DNA from: JAFKKS01 sp050187875
Lineage (GTDB): Bacteria > Pseudomonadota > Alphaproteobacteria > Rhizobiales > Xanthobacteraceae
Length of the DNA: 64,000 nt
Assembly (NCBI GenBank): GCA_050187875.1
Contig: JBFWXB010000007.1
Span: forward strand, 62,001 to 126,000
Reading direction: 5' to 3'
Part shown: positions 1 to 8,763 of the stretch, piece by piece
How the letters are laid out: every line of letters starts with the position of its first letter
How positions within the stretch are numbered: the stretch's first letter is position 1
Notes under the pieces: generated by a model
Database searches by the model: none
What the model saw: the letters and a program-made list of their open reading frames with translations, nothing else
Told to the model about the DNA's origin: nothing
Position numbers and translations under genes: made by a program

Positions 1-58
1 GGACGCCCGCGAGGATGAACCAGTTCCAGACGCCAAGACCGGCAAGGGATTCGATCAT
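1..58 (-). CDS. NfeD-family membrane protein, N-terminal fragment cut by window edge
   Basis: Only the first 19 codons are present; they read MIESLAGLGVWNWFILAGV, a hydrophobic start typical of NfeD-like proteins. The ATG lies 12 bases after the stop of the stomatin-like gene and has a GAGG about 10 bases upstream. NfeD and stomatin/SPFH proteins are classically paired in one operon, where they act in membrane microdomains and membrane protein quality control. The identification rests on this context plus the short hydrophobic start, so the family name is an inference. Confidence 0.55.
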   Translation of the reverse strand, partial: MIESLAGLGVWNWFILAGV

Positions 59-70
59 GATGCGTGCGCC

Positions 71-1078
71 TCAGGTCGTGGGCGGCGTGCCTGCGGGCGG
101 CACGGTCGGCCGCCGCACGGCAGCGGACGCCGCCGACGCGGCACGCGTCGCCGTTGCCGCATCGCCGAACGTCGCGCGCGCGATCTCGCCGATGCCGGCG
201 AGCGAGCCCAGCACATTCGTCGCCTCGATCGGCAGCATCACGATCTTCTGGTTGGGCGATTGCGCGATCTGCCCGAAGGCCTTGAGGTACTGCTGGGCGA
301 CGAAGTAGTTCAGCGCCGCAACGTCGCCACGCGAAACCGCTTCGCTCACCATCTGCGTCGCCTTCGCTTCCGCTTCGGCCGAGCGCTCGCGCGCCTCGGC
401 ATCGCGGAACGCGGCTTCGCGCCGGCCTTCGGCTTCGAGGATTTGCGACTGCTTCGCGCCCTCCGCGCGCAGGATTTCCGATTGCCGCTGACCTTCGGCG
501 GTGAGGATTTCCGCGCGCTTGTCGCGCTCCGCCTTCATCTGCCGCGCCATCGCGGCGACGAGGTCCTTCGGCGGCACGATATCCTTGATCTCGATGCGAT
601 TGACCTTCACGCCCCAGGGCGAGACGGCGGCGTCGACGACGCGCAAAAGCCGCTCATTGATCTCGTCGCGATGCGAGAGCATCTGGTCGAGGTCCATCGA
701 TCCCATGACCGAACGGATATTCGTCATGGTGAGCTGCACGATCGCGTTGTCGAGATGCGCAACCTCGTAGCTCGCTTTCGCCGCGTCGATCACCTGGAAG
801 AAGGCGATGCCGTCGACGGTCACCGTCGCATTGTCGCGAGTGATGACATCCTGCTGCGGGATCTCGATCACCTGCTCCATTACGTTCATCTTGTGCCCGA
901 TGCGGTCGAAATAGGGCACGATGATATTGAGGCCGGGCGAGAGCGTGCGCGTGTAGCGCCCGAACCGCTCGACCGTCCACTGGTAACCTTGCGTCACCGT
1001 CTTCACGCCGGCAAACAGCGTCAGCACCGCGAGCAGCACGATGACGATGACGAAGACGTCGAGACCTGACGGAAACAT
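71..1078 (-). CDS. SPFH/stomatin-like (paraslipin, QmcA-type) membrane protein
   Basis: A 335-residue protein with one N-terminal membrane segment (about residues 6-26), an SPFH/band-7 domain (about 27-185, with VTQGYQWTVERFGRYTRTL and the conserved VPYFD region) and an Ala/Glu/Arg-rich coiled coil (about 190-270). It ends in a disordered Ala/Pro/Thr tail. Such proteins oligomerise at the inner membrane and organise protease or NfeD partners. The ATG at 1078 is preferred over the open codons upstream because AAGGGGG lies directly before it and the membrane anchor follows. It precedes the nfeD-like gene in an operon. Alternative label: HflC-like, but the pairing and single-gene arrangement favour stomatin. 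Confidence 0.9.
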   Translation of the reverse strand: MFPSGLDVFVIVIVLLAVLTLFAGVKTVTQGYQWTVERFGRYTRTLSPGLNIIVPYFDRIGHKMNVMEQVIEIPQQDVITRDNATVTVDGIAFFQVIDAAKASYEVAHLDNAIVQLTMTNIRSVMGSMDLDQMLSHRDEINERLLRVVDAAVSPWGVKVNRIEIKDIVPPKDLVAAMARQMKAERDKRAEILTAEGQRQSEILRAEGAKQSQILEAEGRREAAFRDAEARERSAEAEAKATQMVSEAVSRGDVAALNYFVAQQYLKAFGQIAQSPNQKIVMLPIEATNVLGSLAGIGEIARATFGDAATATRAASAASAAVRRPTVPPAGTPPTT

Positions 1079-1206
1079 GGAAGCCCCCTTCGTTGCACGC
1101 ATTGTGGAATGCCGTGCGCATGGCGGCAAGCGGCGGCCGTTGCAGCCTCCGGTTTGCCTTGGTCGCTGCGACGAGGCGCGGGGTTCAAATTGCTCCGCAA
1201 GCGAAT

Positions 1207-1300
1207 GTCATGCCCGCGAAGGCGGGCATCCAGTACGCCCCGGCCTTTATTGCAATCGAGAGCACGCGGCGTACTGGGTCCCCGCCTCCGCGGGGACGAC
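1207..1300. repeat. Palindromic intergenic repeat, family D
   Basis: Two arms, GTCATGCCCGCGAAGGCGGG and a distal GTCCCCGCCTCCGCGGGGAC, each a small hairpin, are joined by a centre with CCAGTACGCC/GGCGTACTGG complementarity. Related elements lie at 12048-12153, 24108-24166 and 59475-59604. It fills most of the gap between the monooxygenase-like gene (ending 1326) and the stomatin-like start (1078); no gene is seen in it. Confidence 0.8.
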
Positions 1301-1325
1301 ACCCAGAAAATTGTAGCCGCCCTCC

Positions 1326-1634
1326 TCACACCGGCGAGAGCACATGGATGACGCGGCTCGCCAGCATCTCCTTGGTCTTGGCGCCGTAGGCCGCCATATG
1401 CGCCGACGCGCCATGCGCCTTGAGGTCCGCAGCGCTCTCCCACTTCTCGACGACGACGAATGTGTCGGGCCCAAGCTTGGTTTGCACCGGGCCGATGCCG
1501 TCGGCGTCGACCGTCGCGCCGTATTCGATGCAGCCCTTCTCCGCATGCACGGCCGGCACATTGGCGCGGAAGATCCCCAGCACCTTGTCGCGCTGTCCCG
1601 GCTTGGTCGTGATGATGGCGAGCACATGGATCAT
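1326..1634 (-). CDS. Antibiotic biosynthesis monooxygenase (ABM)-domain protein
   Basis: A 102-residue single-domain protein of the dimeric alpha/beta-barrel ABM type: MIHVLAIITTKPGQ start, central CIEYGA, then FVVVEKWES and a final helix-strand ending HVLSPV. Related small proteins (YgiN, LsrG-like) oxidise quinols or small metabolites without a cofactor; the substrate here cannot be read. The ATG at 1634 has GGAACGACGTC in front and is preferred to the in-frame ATG at 1652. It is followed 58 bases upstream by the end of hemH-side DNA on the same strand and may be transcribed alone. Confidence 0.8.
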   Translation of the reverse strand: MIHVLAIITTKPGQRDKVLGIFRANVPAVHAEKGCIEYGATVDADGIGPVQTKLGPDTFVVVEKWESAADLKAHGASAHMAAYGAKTKEMLASRVIHVLSPV

Positions 1635-1691
1635 GACGTCGTTCCTTCCCATTGGTGATGAAATTTCGGTGCAGCCGTGCGTGCTATGGCG

Positions 1692-2753
1692 TCACTCAGA
1701 CAGCGTCACCCAACCCTTTAATTCGCGCGCGACGACACTGCGAAGGACGCGCATGCCGTCTTCGCTGTCGTTGAGGCAGGGAATGGCCGCGAAGTTCTCG
1801 CCGCCCGCGTGTTTGAATATCTCGGCGTTCTCGCCCGCGATCTCCTCCAGCGTCTCGAGGCAATCGGCAGAAAAGCCTGGTGTGATCACGACGAGCTTCT
1901 TCACGCCGCGCTCGCCGAGCGCCTTCACCGTCATGTCGGTGTAGGGCTGCAGCCACTCCTCCGGGCCGAAGCGCGACTGGAACGTCAGCCTCAATTTGTC
2001 TTCGCCGAGGCCAAGCCGCGCGCGCAGAAGCCGCACCGTTTCGATGCATTGGTCGCGGTAAGGATCGCCGAGCGTGATGTAATCCTTCGGCACGCCGTGG
2101 AACGACGCGAGGATGATCTCCGGCGTGAACGAGAGCTTGGCGAGCCCGCGCTCGAGCGAGCACGCGAGCGCGTCGATATAGACCGGATCGTCGTAATAGG
2201 GCGCCGCGATGCGCAGCACCGGCTGCGCCCGCATGGTCGCAAGCTTTTCGAACACCTTGTCGCACACGGTCGCACTGGTCGCCGCCGCATATTGCGGATA
2301 GAGCGGCACGACGAGGAGCCGCGCGCACCCCGCCGCGACAAGCGCCTCAATCCCCGCCGCGATCGAAGGATTGCCGTAGCGCATCGCCCATTCGACCACG
2401 ACGGGCGCATCCTGCGCGGCAAGGCTCGCTGTGAGCTTCTCCGCCTGACTGCGCGTGATCGTTTTCAGCGGCGACTCGTCGCGTGCCTTGTTCCAGATGG
2501 TGTCGTAGTCGCGCCCCTTCCGTTTCGGCCGAAACGTCAGGATGATGAGGTTGAGAACGAGCCACCATTTCGTGCGGTTCTCCTCGATCACGCGCGGATC
2601 GGAGAGGAACTCTTTGAGATAGCGCCGCATCGACCGGTAATCGGTCGCGTCCGGCGTGCCGAGATTGATCAGCAGCACGCCAACCTTGCCTCCCTGCGTG
2701 CCGGGAGAAATGGGGCCGGCCTGCAAGCCGGGTTTGGGGGTCACATCGTTCAT
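1692..2753 (-). CDS. hemH: Ferrochelatase (haem biosynthesis)
   Basis: Inserts Fe2+ into protoporphyrin IX in the last step of protohaem synthesis. The 353-residue protein shows KVGVLLINLGTPD near the start, the catalytic histidine in ASFHGVP (H219), the SRFGPEEWLQPYT segment and the acidic GFSADCLETLEE motif (E300). Length is normal for alphaproteobacterial HemH. An ATG at 2771 would add six residues; neither start has a strong ribosome site. The frame stays open far upstream across the opposite-strand phosphatase gene, but that extension has no ferrochelatase homology and is a GC artefact. The gene is divergent from the phosphatase with about 70 bases between starts. Confidence 0.96.
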   Translation of the reverse strand: MNDVTPKPGLQAGPISPGTQGGKVGVLLINLGTPDATDYRSMRRYLKEFLSDPRVIEENRTKWWLVLNLIILTFRPKRKGRDYDTIWNKARDESPLKTITRSQAEKLTASLAAQDAPVVVEWAMRYGNPSIAAGIEALVAAGCARLLVVPLYPQYAAATSATVCDKVFEKLATMRAQPVLRIAAPYYDDPVYIDALACSLERGLAKLSFTPEIILASFHGVPKDYITLGDPYRDQCIETVRLLRARLGLGEDKLRLTFQSRFGPEEWLQPYTDMTVKALGERGVKKLVVITPGFSADCLETLEEIAGENAEIFKHAGGENFAAIPCLNDSEDGMRVLRSVVARELKGWVTLSE

Positions 2754-2825
2754 GATCGGTGAGAGACTCATTGGCGCGACGCTTCGCCGCCTGATATGGC
2801 AAGCATCGACGCCACTGGACATAGC

Positions 2826-4358
2826 ATGAAACTCACCCGCCGCCTCTTCCTTGCCTGGCTCGGCGCAGCGCTTGCGAGCCTGCGCGCGACCTTCGCCCGC
2901 GCCCAGCCGGTCGCGACGGCGACGGTGACCTTCGTGCTGACGAACGACATCTACCTGATGGATGCGCAGGAGGGTAGCGACGGCAAGACGCGCGGCGGCT
3001 TCGCGCGGCTCGCGAGCGCCGTGAAGGCGGAGCGCGCCAAGAGCGGCCGTGTGATTTTCGCGCATGGCGGCGACACGCTCTCGCCCTCGCTGATGTCGGG
3101 CCTCGACCAGGGCGCGCATATCGTCACGCTCACCAACATGATCCGGCCTGACATCTTCGTACCGGGCAACCACGAGTTCGACTTCGGCAAGGCCGTCTTC
3201 CTCAAGCGCATGGCGGAGGCGCAGTTCCCGCTCTATGCCGCCAACCTGCGCGCGGCGGACGCAAGCCCTCTCCCCGGTTTCAAGGATCGCGCCATCCTCG
3301 AGATTGACGGCGTCAAAATCGGCCTCACCGGCATGGCTTATCAGCGCTCGCCGAACACCTCCTCGACTGAGGATTTGCGCTTTGCGAGCACGATCGAGAC
3401 GACGAAGATGCAAGCCGCCGCACTGCGGCAGGAGGGCGCCGACTTCGTCGTCGCCGTCATGCATTGCGACCGCGGCGACAGCCTCGCTTTGCAGTTCACG
3501 CAGGCCGCCGACCTGATGCTGACCGGGCACACGCACGACCTCTTCGTCACCTATGACGAGCGCTCGGCGATCGTCGAGTCGAGCTATGACGCGCATTATG
3601 TCACGGCGATCGACGTCACGATCACGGTCACCGAGAAGAACGGCAAGCGCATCACCAAATGGTGGCCGCAGTTTCGCATCATAGACACCGCGACGCTGAC
3701 GCCCGACCCGGAGGTCGCGGAAGCGGTCGCCGGCTTCCAGGCCGTGCTCAAGCGCGAACTTAGCGCGCCGCTTGCGACGACCGCGGTCGAGCTCGATACG
3801 CGCAGCGCCACGCTGCGCACCGGCGAGGCAGTCGTCGGCAACCTCGTCGCCGACGCGATGCGCCTTTCGACCCGCGCCGACGGGGCGGTGATGAACGGCG
3901 GCGGCATCCGCGCCGGCAAGGTCTATCCGCCGGGGCTCGTCATCACGCGGCAGGACGTGCTCGCGGAGCTTCCCTTCGGCAATCACGTCATCGTTGTCTC
4001 GATCGACGGTACCGGGCTTCGCGCCGCGATGGAGAACGGCCTCGCGCGCCTGCCGACGCCGAGCGGCCGTTTCCCGCAGGTCTCCGGCATGACGGTGCGC
4101 TTCGATCCGGCAAAACCGCCGGGGCACCGCGTGCTTGCGGTGACTATCGACGGTCAGCCTCTGCAGGACGAGCGCCGCTATCGTGTCGCGATCAACGATT
4201 TCATCGCGCGTGGCGGCGACGACTACACCATGTTCAAGAATGCCGACCGCATTACGCCGGACTACGACGCGCCGCTCCTCGCCAACGCCGTGATGGATCA
4301 CCTCAAGGCGCTCGGCACCATCCGCTCCGGTATCGAGGGCCGCGTGAAGGCGGAGTAG
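2826..4358 (+). CDS. Tat-exported 5'-nucleotidase/UshA-like metallophosphoesterase
   Basis: A 510-residue two-domain phosphatase. The start MKLTRRLFLAWLG is a twin-arginine signal with likely cleavage after ARA (about residue 26), so it is predicted periplasmic. The calcineurin-like domain has GGD (81-83), GNHEFD (114-119) and GHTHD; the C-terminal 5'-nucleotidase domain has GNLVADAMR, NGGGIRAG and FIARGGDDYTMF. The first metal motif reads TNDIYLMD instead of the usual TND-H, so the second metal ligand is changed; some UshA-like subfamilies also have ND-x-Y. It probably hydrolyses nucleotides or sugar phosphates. The start at 2826 is chosen because it begins the signal; an upstream ATG at 2796 would bury it. 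Confidence 0.9.
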   Translation: MKLTRRLFLAWLGAALASLRATFARAQPVATATVTFVLTNDIYLMDAQEGSDGKTRGGFARLASAVKAERAKSGRVIFAHGGDTLSPSLMSGLDQGAHIVTLTNMIRPDIFVPGNHEFDFGKAVFLKRMAEAQFPLYAANLRAADASPLPGFKDRAILEIDGVKIGLTGMAYQRSPNTSSTEDLRFASTIETTKMQAAALRQEGADFVVAVMHCDRGDSLALQFTQAADLMLTGHTHDLFVTYDERSAIVESSYDAHYVTAIDVTITVTEKNGKRITKWWPQFRIIDTATLTPDPEVAEAVAGFQAVLKRELSAPLATTAVELDTRSATLRTGEAVVGNLVADAMRLSTRADGAVMNGGGIRAGKVYPPGLVITRQDVLAELPFGNHVIVVSIDGTGLRAAMENGLARLPTPSGRFPQVSGMTVRFDPAKPPGHRVLAVTIDGQPLQDERRYRVAINDFIARGGDDYTMFKNADRITPDYDAPLLANAVMDHLKALGTIRSGIEGRVKAE

Positions 4359-4381
4359 GCGTCGCAGAAGCACCCACAGCC

Positions 4382-4430
4382 GTCATCCTGAGGTGCGAGC
4401 CGACGCAGTCGGCGAGCCTCGAAGGATGGC
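4382..4430. repeat. Partial palindromic repeat, family B
   Basis: The text TCATCCTGAGGTGCGAGCC followed by GCCTCGAAGGATGG matches one half of the longer family B element at 16097-16204 and the copy at 44473-44517. It sits just after the phosphatase stop. Confidence 0.65.
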
Positions 4431-4454
4431 CAAAGCGCGGAAATTCGTATGATC

Positions 4455-4540
4455 GTCATGCCCGGGCTTGACCCGGGCATCCATCTTCTTCGCAAATCTT
4501 TTCTTTATTGATGGATTGCCGGGTCAAGCCCGGCAATGAC
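4455..4540. repeat. Palindromic intergenic repeat, family A
   Basis: Left arm GTCATGCCCGGGCTTGACCC and right arm GGGTCAAGCCCGGCAATGAC form a near-perfect inverted repeat around a T-rich loop containing TTCTTTATTGATGG. Other copies are at 7301-7376, 25953-26045 and 26210-26296. Here it lies between convergent genes (the phosphatase and the PaaK-like ligase). Confidence 0.85.
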
Positions 4541-4556
4541 GAGTGTAGGGTTCGTC

Positions 4557-5789
4557 TCACCCCACCGGGCGCTCGTCGGCGATCACCTTGCCGTCGTTCG
4601 GCAGCGTGCCGGGCGCGGCGAGTGTCACACTGCCGCGCACCTTGGTGACCGACTGCAGCGTTTCCGCCAGCGCCGCTGCGAGCGCGTCGGAGCCTTGCGC
4701 CGTCTCGGCGTGGAGCACCATCGCGTCCTGTTCGTTGTCGCGCGTGACGACGAGGCGCAGCCGCGTCACTTCCGGATGCCGCTTGGCGATCGCCGCAATC
4801 TGCTCGGGCCGCACGAACATGCCCTTCACTTTCGCGGTCTGGTCTGCGCGCCCCATCCAACCCCTGATGCGCATATTCGTGCGCCCGCAGGGCGAGACGC
4901 CCGGCAATACCGCGGAGAGGTCGCCTGTCGCGAGGCGGATCATCGGATAATCGGGATTGAACGAAGTGACGACGACCTCGCCGACCTCGCCTTCCGGCAC
5001 CGGCTCGCCGGTTCCCGGCCGCACGATCTCGACGATTAGATGCTCGTTGACGATCAGCCCCTCGCGCGCTTCGCTCTCATAGGCGATGACGCCGACTTCG
5101 GCGATCGCGTAGCATTGCAGCGTCGGAACGCCGCGGCGGCCAAGCTCATCGCGCAGCGATGCCGGCAGCGCCGCGCCGGAGACGAGACCGCGCTTGAGCG
5201 ACGACACGTCCTTGCCGTTCTTCCCCGCGGTGTCGAGCACGATCTTGAGAAAGTCGGGCGTTCCGACATAGCCGCGCGCGCGATAATGCGCGATCGCCTC
5301 GATCTGCTGCTCGGTGTTGCCTACACCGCCGGGAATGGTGGCGCAGCCGAGCGCATGCGCGCCTTCTTCGAGGATGTAGGCGCCGGGCGTGAGATGGTGC
5401 GAGAAGGAATTGTGCACGATGTCGCCGGCGCGGAAGCCCGCCGCGAACAATGCGCGTGCCGCGCCGCCGAAATCTAGTGCGTGCCCTTCCGGCTCGAAGA
5501 TTGGCCCCGGCGACATCAGGAGCCGCTTCGCCTTGCCGGGCGCGATGGTCGCCAATCCGGCGAAGGGCGGATCGTCCTTTTGCATCTGCACGAGATCGGA
5601 TTTGCGCAGCAGCGGCAGGGCGGCGAGCGCGCGTCGCGAATTCACGTCGCGTGGCGCAACGCCTTGCAAATGCCGCTTCCAGCCCGGTGCGGTGAGCGCA
5701 TGCGCGAGCGCGTCCGGCAGCCGGCCGAACTGCTCGGCCTCGCGCGCCTCTGGCGCCCGTGTTTCCAGCGTGTCGTAATGCTCGGCCAC
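4557..5789 (-). CDS. Phenylacetate-CoA ligase-like AMP-forming acyl-CoA synthetase
   Basis: A 410-residue ANL-superfamily enzyme of the PaaK type, which adenylates an (aryl) acid with ATP and transfers it to CoA. Visible motifs are GDLSAVLPG, the YESEAREGLIVNEH segment and GRADQTAKVKGMFVRPEQI near the small C-terminal domain. It starts at GTG 5789, with GGAG about eight bases upstream, two bases after the LysE-like stop; this start fits translational coupling. It is the last gene of the liv operon, so it probably activates the substrate that the importer brings in. The substrate itself cannot be read from sequence. Confidence 0.88.
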   Translation of the reverse strand: MAEHYDTLETRAPEAREAEQFGRLPDALAHALTAPGWKRHLQGVAPRDVNSRRALAALPLLRKSDLVQMQKDDPPFAGLATIAPGKAKRLLMSPGPIFEPEGHALDFGGAARALFAAGFRAGDIVHNSFSHHLTPGAYILEEGAHALGCATIPGGVGNTEQQIEAIAHYRARGYVGTPDFLKIVLDTAGKNGKDVSSLKRGLVSGAALPASLRDELGRRGVPTLQCYAIAEVGVIAYESEAREGLIVNEHLIVEIVRPGTGEPVPEGEVGEVVVTSFNPDYPMIRLATGDLSAVLPGVSPCGRTNMRIRGWMGRADQTAKVKGMFVRPEQIAAIAKRHPEVTRLRLVVTRDNEQDAMVLHAETAQGSDALAAALAETLQSVTKVRGSVTLAAPGTLPNDGKVIADERPVG

Positions 5790-5791
5790 GA

Positions 5792-6424
5792 TTATCTCCG
5801 CTCCATCGCGAGGCGTACCGCGAGCCCGCCGAGGACGAAGCCCATCAGGTAGCGCTGCGCGGCGAGCCATGTCGGGTTGCGCGAGAAGAAGGCAGCGACA
5901 GCTCCGGCCGCAAGGATGAACATGAAGTTCACGGTCATGCTCACCGCGATCTGCGTCGCGCCGAGAAGAAGATGCTGCGTGAGCACATGGCCGCGCGTCG
6001 GATCGACGAATTGCGGGAGCAGCGCCACATAGAAAAGCGCGACCTTCGGGTTGAGGAGATTGGTGAGAAGCCCCATCAGGAAGAGCCGCCGCGCGCCGGC
6101 ATAAGGAAGCTTGCGCGTGACGAAGGGCGACGTGCCGCCCGGCTTCACCGCCTGCCAGGCGAGCCAGAGAAGATAGGCGGCGCCCGCATATTTGATCGCC
6201 TCATAGACGAACGGCACCGCGAGCGCGATGGCGGTGAGCCCGAACGCCGCCGAGAGCACGAAGACGACGAAGCCGAGCGCCGTCCCGGCGAGCGAGATCG
6301 CGCCGGCGCGCCAGCCTTGGCTCAGCGAGCGCGAGACGAGATAGACCATGTTCGGCCCAGGCGTGAGCACAAGGCCGAGCGCAAGCACAGCAAAACCGAT
6401 CCAGGTTTCGAGGGCGAGCGGCAT
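5792..6424 (-). CDS. LysE/RhtB-family amino acid or small-molecule exporter
   Basis: A 210-residue inner-membrane protein with about six hydrophobic segments and the family start FAVLALGLVLTPGPNMVYLVSRSL; NLLNPKVALFYVALLPQF is the other family hallmark. LysE-type carriers export amino acids or related metabolites. It lies between livF (4 bases) and the PaaK-like ligase (2 bases), so it is co-translated with an import/activation system and may relieve overload of the imported compound or a by-product. Confidence 0.92.
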   Translation of the reverse strand: MPLALETWIGFAVLALGLVLTPGPNMVYLVSRSLSQGWRAGAISLAGTALGFVVFVLSAAFGLTAIALAVPFVYEAIKYAGAAYLLWLAWQAVKPGGTSPFVTRKLPYAGARRLFLMGLLTNLLNPKVALFYVALLPQFVDPTRGHVLTQHLLLGATQIAVSMTVNFMFILAAGAVAAFFSRNPTWLAAQRYLMGFVLGGLAVRLAMERR

Positions 6425-6428
6425 CGCT

Positions 6429-7280
6429 TCAGGCCAGCCAGCGCTTGCGCCGCTTGTAATGCTTGACGTTGCGGAAGGATTTGCGCGAATCGCCGGTCGC
6501 GCCGAGATAGAATTCCTTCACGTCCTCGTTCTCGCGCAGCGCCTTCGCTTCGCCATCGAGCACGACGCGGCCGCTCTCGAGGATGTAGCCGTAGCGCGCA
6601 TATTTCAGCGCCATATTCGTGTTCTGCTCGGCGAGGAGGAAGGAGACGCCTTCCTGTTCGTTGAACGTGCGCACGATCTCGAAAATCTCCTCGACGATCT
6701 GCGGCGCGAGCCCCATTGAGGGCTCGTCGAGCAGGATCATCTTCGGCCGCGACATCAGCGCGCGGCCGATGGCGCACATCTGCTGCTCGCCGCCGGAGGT
6801 GTAGCCGGCCATCGAGTTGCGCCGTTCGCGCAGGCGCCGGAAATAGGTGTAGATGCGCTCGAGGTCGGCGCGGATGGCGGAATTGCCGTCGCGCCGCGTG
6901 AAGGCGCCGGTGAGCAGGTTCTCCTCGATGGTGAGATGGCCGAAGCATTCGCGGCCTTCCATCACCTGGATGCAGCCGCGGCGCACGAGTTCGTTGGGCG
7001 AGCGCGCCTGCACCTCCTCGCCGTCGAAAATGATCGAGCCCTTGGTGACCTCGCCGCGCTCGGAATGCAGAAGATTCGAGATCGCCTTGAGCGTCGTCGT
7101 CTTGCCGGCGCCGTTGGCGCCGAGAAGCGCGACGATGCCGCCCCGCGCCACATCGAGCGACACCCCCTTGAGCACGAGGATAACGTGGTCGTAGACGACC
7201 TCAATGTTGTTGACGGAGAGGATGTTGGGCGCGGTGGCGGGAGTGGCCACTGGCTCTAGCTCTGACTGAAGCGCGGTCAT
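6429..7280 (-). CDS. livF: Branched-chain amino acid-type ABC transporter ATPase (LivF-like)
   Basis: A 283-residue cytoplasmic ATPase of the Liv/HAAT class. Walker A is GANGAGKTT, the signature TSGGEQQM, and Walker B MILLDEPSMGLAP. It has the LivF arrangement, with a basic C-terminal tail (SFRNVKHYKRRKRWLA) found in this operon type. With LivG it energises the LivH/LivM permeases. It is separated from livK by a gap holding two palindromic elements. Confidence 0.93.
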   Translation of the reverse strand: MTALQSELEPVATPATAPNILSVNNIEVVYDHVILVLKGVSLDVARGGIVALLGANGAGKTTTLKAISNLLHSERGEVTKGSIIFDGEEVQARSPNELVRRGCIQVMEGRECFGHLTIEENLLTGAFTRRDGNSAIRADLERIYTYFRRLRERRNSMAGYTSGGEQQMCAIGRALMSRPKMILLDEPSMGLAPQIVEEIFEIVRTFNEQEGVSFLLAEQNTNMALKYARYGYILESGRVVLDGEAKALRENEDVKEFYLGATGDSRKSFRNVKHYKRRKRWLA

Positions 7281-7300
7281 AAGTCCCTCATCCTCTCAGC

Positions 7301-7376
7301 GTCATGCCCGGGCTTGACCCGGGCATCCATCTTCTTCGCAAAGAGGATGGATTGCCGGGTCAAGCCCGGCAATGAC
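7301..7376. repeat. Palindromic intergenic repeat, family A
   Basis: GTCATGCCCGGGCTTGACCC and its partner GGGTCAAGCCCGGCAATGAC flank a short loop (CTTCTTCGCAAAGAGG). The element lies between livK and livF on the operon transcript, where it could form a stable hairpin protecting the livK message, as REP elements do after malE in E. coli (inference). Confidence 0.85.
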
Positions 7377-7394
7377 GATGTAATGCATGGCGCG

Positions 7395-7421
7395 CCCCCT
7401 CTCCCACAAAGGAGAGAGGGG
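7395..7421. repeat. Short hairpin, single-arm family E-like element after livK
   Basis: CCCCCTCTCC and GGAGAGAGGGG pair around CACAAA. The hairpin begins a few bases after the livK stop on the transcribed strand and resembles one end of the family E repeats. There is no downstream T-run on the minus strand, so a classical terminator is not supported. Confidence 0.6.
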
Positions 7422-7428
7422 TTTTCCA

Positions 7429-8763
7429 TTACGACGACTTGTCGCAAGCCTCGGTGCGCTTCGGCCAGCCGGTGGTCGACGTTGCGTAGCTCTTCGCCGC
7501 CGCGTCGATCAGCGGGCGCACCTTGTTCTTGAGCGGCTCGATCCAGTCGGACGCCTTGACGAACTTCTTGCCGTCCCACTGCGCGACGAAGATCTTGTTG
7601 TGGCCGCTATGATCGGCGCAGGAGACCTTCACCGGCGCGGTGAAGCCCGGCGCGCCCATCTCCTTGAGCCGCGCCTCGGTGATGTTGAGCGCCTCGAAGC
7701 CGCGCCGCATGTCCTCGCCCGTGATCACCTTCTTGCCGGTGATCTGCTGTGCGGTGCGGATGCCTTCGGCGATCAGCATCGAATTGAAGACGCCGCGGTT
7801 GTAGTGCGACTCGCCGACCTTATCCGGCGAGGTGACCTGGCTCTTGCCCTTCTCAACGACGTATTTCTGGATGTCTTTGATGAAGGGGAAGTCGGTGCCC
7901 GGCATGTTGAAGGCGAGCGTGCTGTAGCCCTTTGCCCCGTCGCCGGCCGCGCGCGCATCGTCATCGCCGCCCGACCACCAGATGCCGACGAGGCGGTTCA
8001 TCGGGAAGTTGATCTTCGCCGCTTCCTTCACGGCCGTCGGATTCATCGCGCCCCAGCCCTGGATATAGATCCAGTCCGGACGATCGCGCCGCACGTTGAG
8101 CCAGAGCGACGACTGGTTCTGCATCTCCGCCGCCGGGACCGGATAGAGCTTCAATTCGAAGCCGTAGTCCTTGGCGAGCGATTCAAGCAGCGGAATCGGC
8201 TCCTTGCCGTAAGGCGCGTCGAGATAGACGAGGCCGATCTTCTTGCCCTTGAGCTTCTCGAAGCCACCTTCGGTGGTCGCCGCGTGCTTGATGAACACGG
8301 AGGCGCCGTCCCAATAGGTGTCGGGCGGCAAGAAAATCCACGGGAAGGTGTTGCCGTCCGCCGAAGCGGAGAGGCCGTAGCTCATCGACAAGATCGGGAT
8401 CTTGTCGACCGCCGCCTTGGGGATGAGTTGCAAGGTGATGCCGGTCGACCACGGGCCGATCTGCACCGGGTTCTTGCCCTTCACCTGCTCGTAGCACTCG
8501 ACACCCTTCTTGGTGTCGTAGCCGGTCTCGCACTCTTCGACGTTGAGCTTCACGCCGCCGATGCCGCCGTCACGCTCGTTGAGCATGGTGAGATAGTCAT
8601 GCATGCCGTTGGCGATCGGCGTGCCGGAGCCGCCGAAGGGTCCCGTGCGGTACGTGAAGAGCGGAACATAGATACTGTCCTGCGCCTGAGCGGAGCCGGC
8701 TGGGGCAAGGAATGCTCCGGCCGCCAACACCGCCGCGCCGAACGCGAGATGTTTGAAACGCAT
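7429..8763 (-). CDS. Periplasmic substrate-binding protein of Liv-type ABC transporter
   Basis: A 444-residue family 6 (Leu/Ile/Val, HAAT) binding protein. The signal peptide MRFKHLAFGAAVLAAGAFLA with cleavage near SAQAQ directs it to the periplasm. PLFTYRTGPFGGSGTPIANG is the start of the binding fold. It is longer than classical LivJ/LivK (about 370), as in relatives from aromatic and organic-acid importers. Two CoA ligases in the same operon suggest the ligand is an organic acid rather than a branched-chain amino acid. The 112-base gap towards livM has a weak hairpin around 8816-8846. Confidence 0.92.
   Translation of the reverse strand: MRFKHLAFGAAVLAAGAFLAPAGSAQAQDSIYVPLFTYRTGPFGGSGTPIANGMHDYLTMLNERDGGIGGVKLNVEECETGYDTKKGVECYEQVKGKNPVQIGPWSTGITLQLIPKAAVDKIPILSMSYGLSASADGNTFPWIFLPPDTYWDGASVFIKHAATTEGGFEKLKGKKIGLVYLDAPYGKEPIPLLESLAKDYGFELKLYPVPAAEMQNQSSLWLNVRRDRPDWIYIQGWGAMNPTAVKEAAKINFPMNRLVGIWWSGGDDDARAAGDGAKGYSTLAFNMPGTDFPFIKDIQKYVVEKGKSQVTSPDKVGESHYNRGVFNSMLIAEGIRTAQQITGKKVITGEDMRRGFEALNITEARLKEMGAPGFTAPVKVSCADHSGHNKIFVAQWDGKKFVKASDWIEPLKNKVRPLIDAAAKSYATSTTGWPKRTEACDKSS

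Noticed and set aside
1692..4373. A continuous 893-codon frame on the minus strand running through hemH and the opposite-strand phosphatase gene
   Set aside because: Only the last 353 codons look like a ferrochelatase. The rest is antisense to a well-supported exported phosphatase and has the charged, repetitive composition expected from a GC-rich antisense frame.
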